Source: a virus. Taken from it: a stretch of 20,456 nt of DNA. The position numbers and the translations under genes were made by a program. Location: positions 1 to 20,456 of the IMG/VR virus record IMGVR_UViG_3300040751_001251. The stretch is one strand, 5' to 3'. Below, in pieces: positions 19,982 to 20,456 of this stretch (its first letter is position 1; each line of letters starts with the position of its first letter). The notes beneath the pieces are model-generated. The model was not told the origin of the DNA and did not search any database. It saw only the letters and a program-made list of their open reading frames with translations.

Positions 19982-20154
19982 CACCATCACAATACATAAA
20001 ATCAAAAACCAGCCACCTAAAAGCTAACGTAACTATTCAAATGGTAGCTGATAGCGTAGATAAAAGCCGTCAAACGGTGGCTAACTGGTACAAAACAAAC
20101 CCCAAGCTATTAGATGCTTGCATATTAAAAACAATTAAAGATTTAAGTGAGTGA
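19978..20154 (+). CDS. Small helix-turn-helix protein (58 aa)
   Basis: The frame starts at an ATGA overlap with the clamp-like gene. The 58-residue product contains VTIQMVADSVDKSRQTVANWYKTNPKLLDACI (about 18-49): the helix-turn-helix pattern of small Cro-like proteins, with QMVADSVDKSRQTVANWY as helix-turn-recognition helix. It could regulate its own unit or the genes beyond the window. Coupling to a clamp-like gene is unusual for a repressor. Confidence 0.65.
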   Translation: MTPSQYIKSKTSHLKANVTIQMVADSVDKSRQTVANWYKTNPKLLDACILKTIKDLSE

Positions 20155-20157
20155 ATT

Positions 20158-20208
20158 ATGATTAACTGGCTAATAACTAACATGCTAATGGGTGGATATG
20201 ATGAATAA
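20158..20208 (+). CDS. Very short frame (16 aa), doubtful
   Basis: ATG 20158 lies three bases after the previous stop, with a weak GTGA site, and the frame MINWLITNMLMGGYDE overlaps the next start. It may only help ribosomes to reach the following gene; there is no independent sign of function. Confidence 0.25.
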   Translation: MINWLITNMLMGGYDE

Positions 20209-20456
20209 GAACGCAATTACAGTAATAGACCAAGAGCTTATTGATAATATTGAATTATCAATCAATAGAAATGACGGCTATTTTGATAGCTCAAAAGTAG
20301 AAGAACTGATTACCATGGCTAAAGACCTAATAGAGATTAACGAAGAGCTAACTAAGCGTGAGCAGAAGGTGTTAAGTTTAATTAATGATGGCTCATGGAA
20401 TGGATATAACGCAGTTGATGTTATTGATGCTCTATATGTAATTTTAAGAGGTGAAT
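20201..20456 (+). CDS. Hypothetical protein, cut by the window edge
   Basis: The frame starts at ATG 20201 (an adjacent in-frame ATG at 20198 is also possible), after a GGTGG site, and is still open at the end of the window. The 85 visible residues are helical and acidic: MNKNAITVIDQELIDNIELSINRNDGYFDSSKVEELITMAKDLIEINEELTKREQKVLSLINDGSWNGY. No domain is recognised. It belongs to the same unit as the clamp-like and small HTH genes. Confidence 0.6.
   Translation, partial: MNKNAITVIDQELIDNIELSINRNDGYFDSSKVEELITMAKDLIEINEELTKREQKVLSLINDGSWNGYNAVDVIDALYVILRGE

Overview
The window looks like part of the genome of a tailed bacteriophage or prophage with a long, lambda-like tail. The host is probably a low-GC gammaproteobacterium, perhaps marine (Alteromonadales or Vibrionales type). 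The host call is an inference from protein style (NinG, DUF1367, Sak-type annealing protein, SSB, DUF5675, 3TM holin) and AT-rich DNA; nothing here names the species. No integrase, CI-like repressor, terminase, portal or capsid gene is visible, so lifestyle and packaging type cannot be judged.

Left part (1-7121, + strand): the end of the late tail operon. It holds the C-terminus of the tape measure protein, a distal-tail-like protein, a large tail-tip protein with a glycine-rich end, a small beta-sandwich protein, and two tandem paralogous fibre/receptor-binding proteins. Each of those two has a short collagen-like N-terminus, carbohydrate-binding-like domains and a LamG-like end. Nearly all these genes overlap by a few bases, implying translational coupling.

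Middle (7122-10123, - strand): a convergent gene for an exported protein of unknown function, a possible moron. Beyond it lies a leftward early operon encoding a small HTH protein, a Rad52-like (Sak/DUF1071) single-strand annealing protein and a DUF1351-like coiled-coil protein, ending at a strong terminator.

Right part (10124-19352, + strand): a divergent promoter region with a 12-bp palindromic operator candidate. The rightward transcript begins with a leader carrying two hairpins followed by T-tracts, then a cluster of small unknown genes including two tiny membrane proteins. After a terminator comes an RHH regulator with its own promoter, then replication genes: an O-like initiator/helicase loader with iteron-like repeats inside the gene, and a DnaB helicase. 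Nin-region genes follow (NinG, DUF1367, SSB), then two winged-helix-like proteins where lambda has Q, a MazG-like nucleotide pyrophosphohydrolase, and lysis genes (DUF5675 protein, small one-TM protein, 3TM holin), ending at a terminator.

A further + strand unit (19369-20456) starts with a miniature DNA polymerase III beta-clamp-like protein, then a small HTH protein and a gene cut by the window edge. Many genes use the same ribosome binding site, AGGTGA. Several small genes too short for usual ORF cut-offs are proposed here on the strength of ribosome binding sites and stop/start overlaps. No tRNA, rRNA, CRISPR array or insertion sequence was seen, and no stretch over 300 bases lacks a gene.
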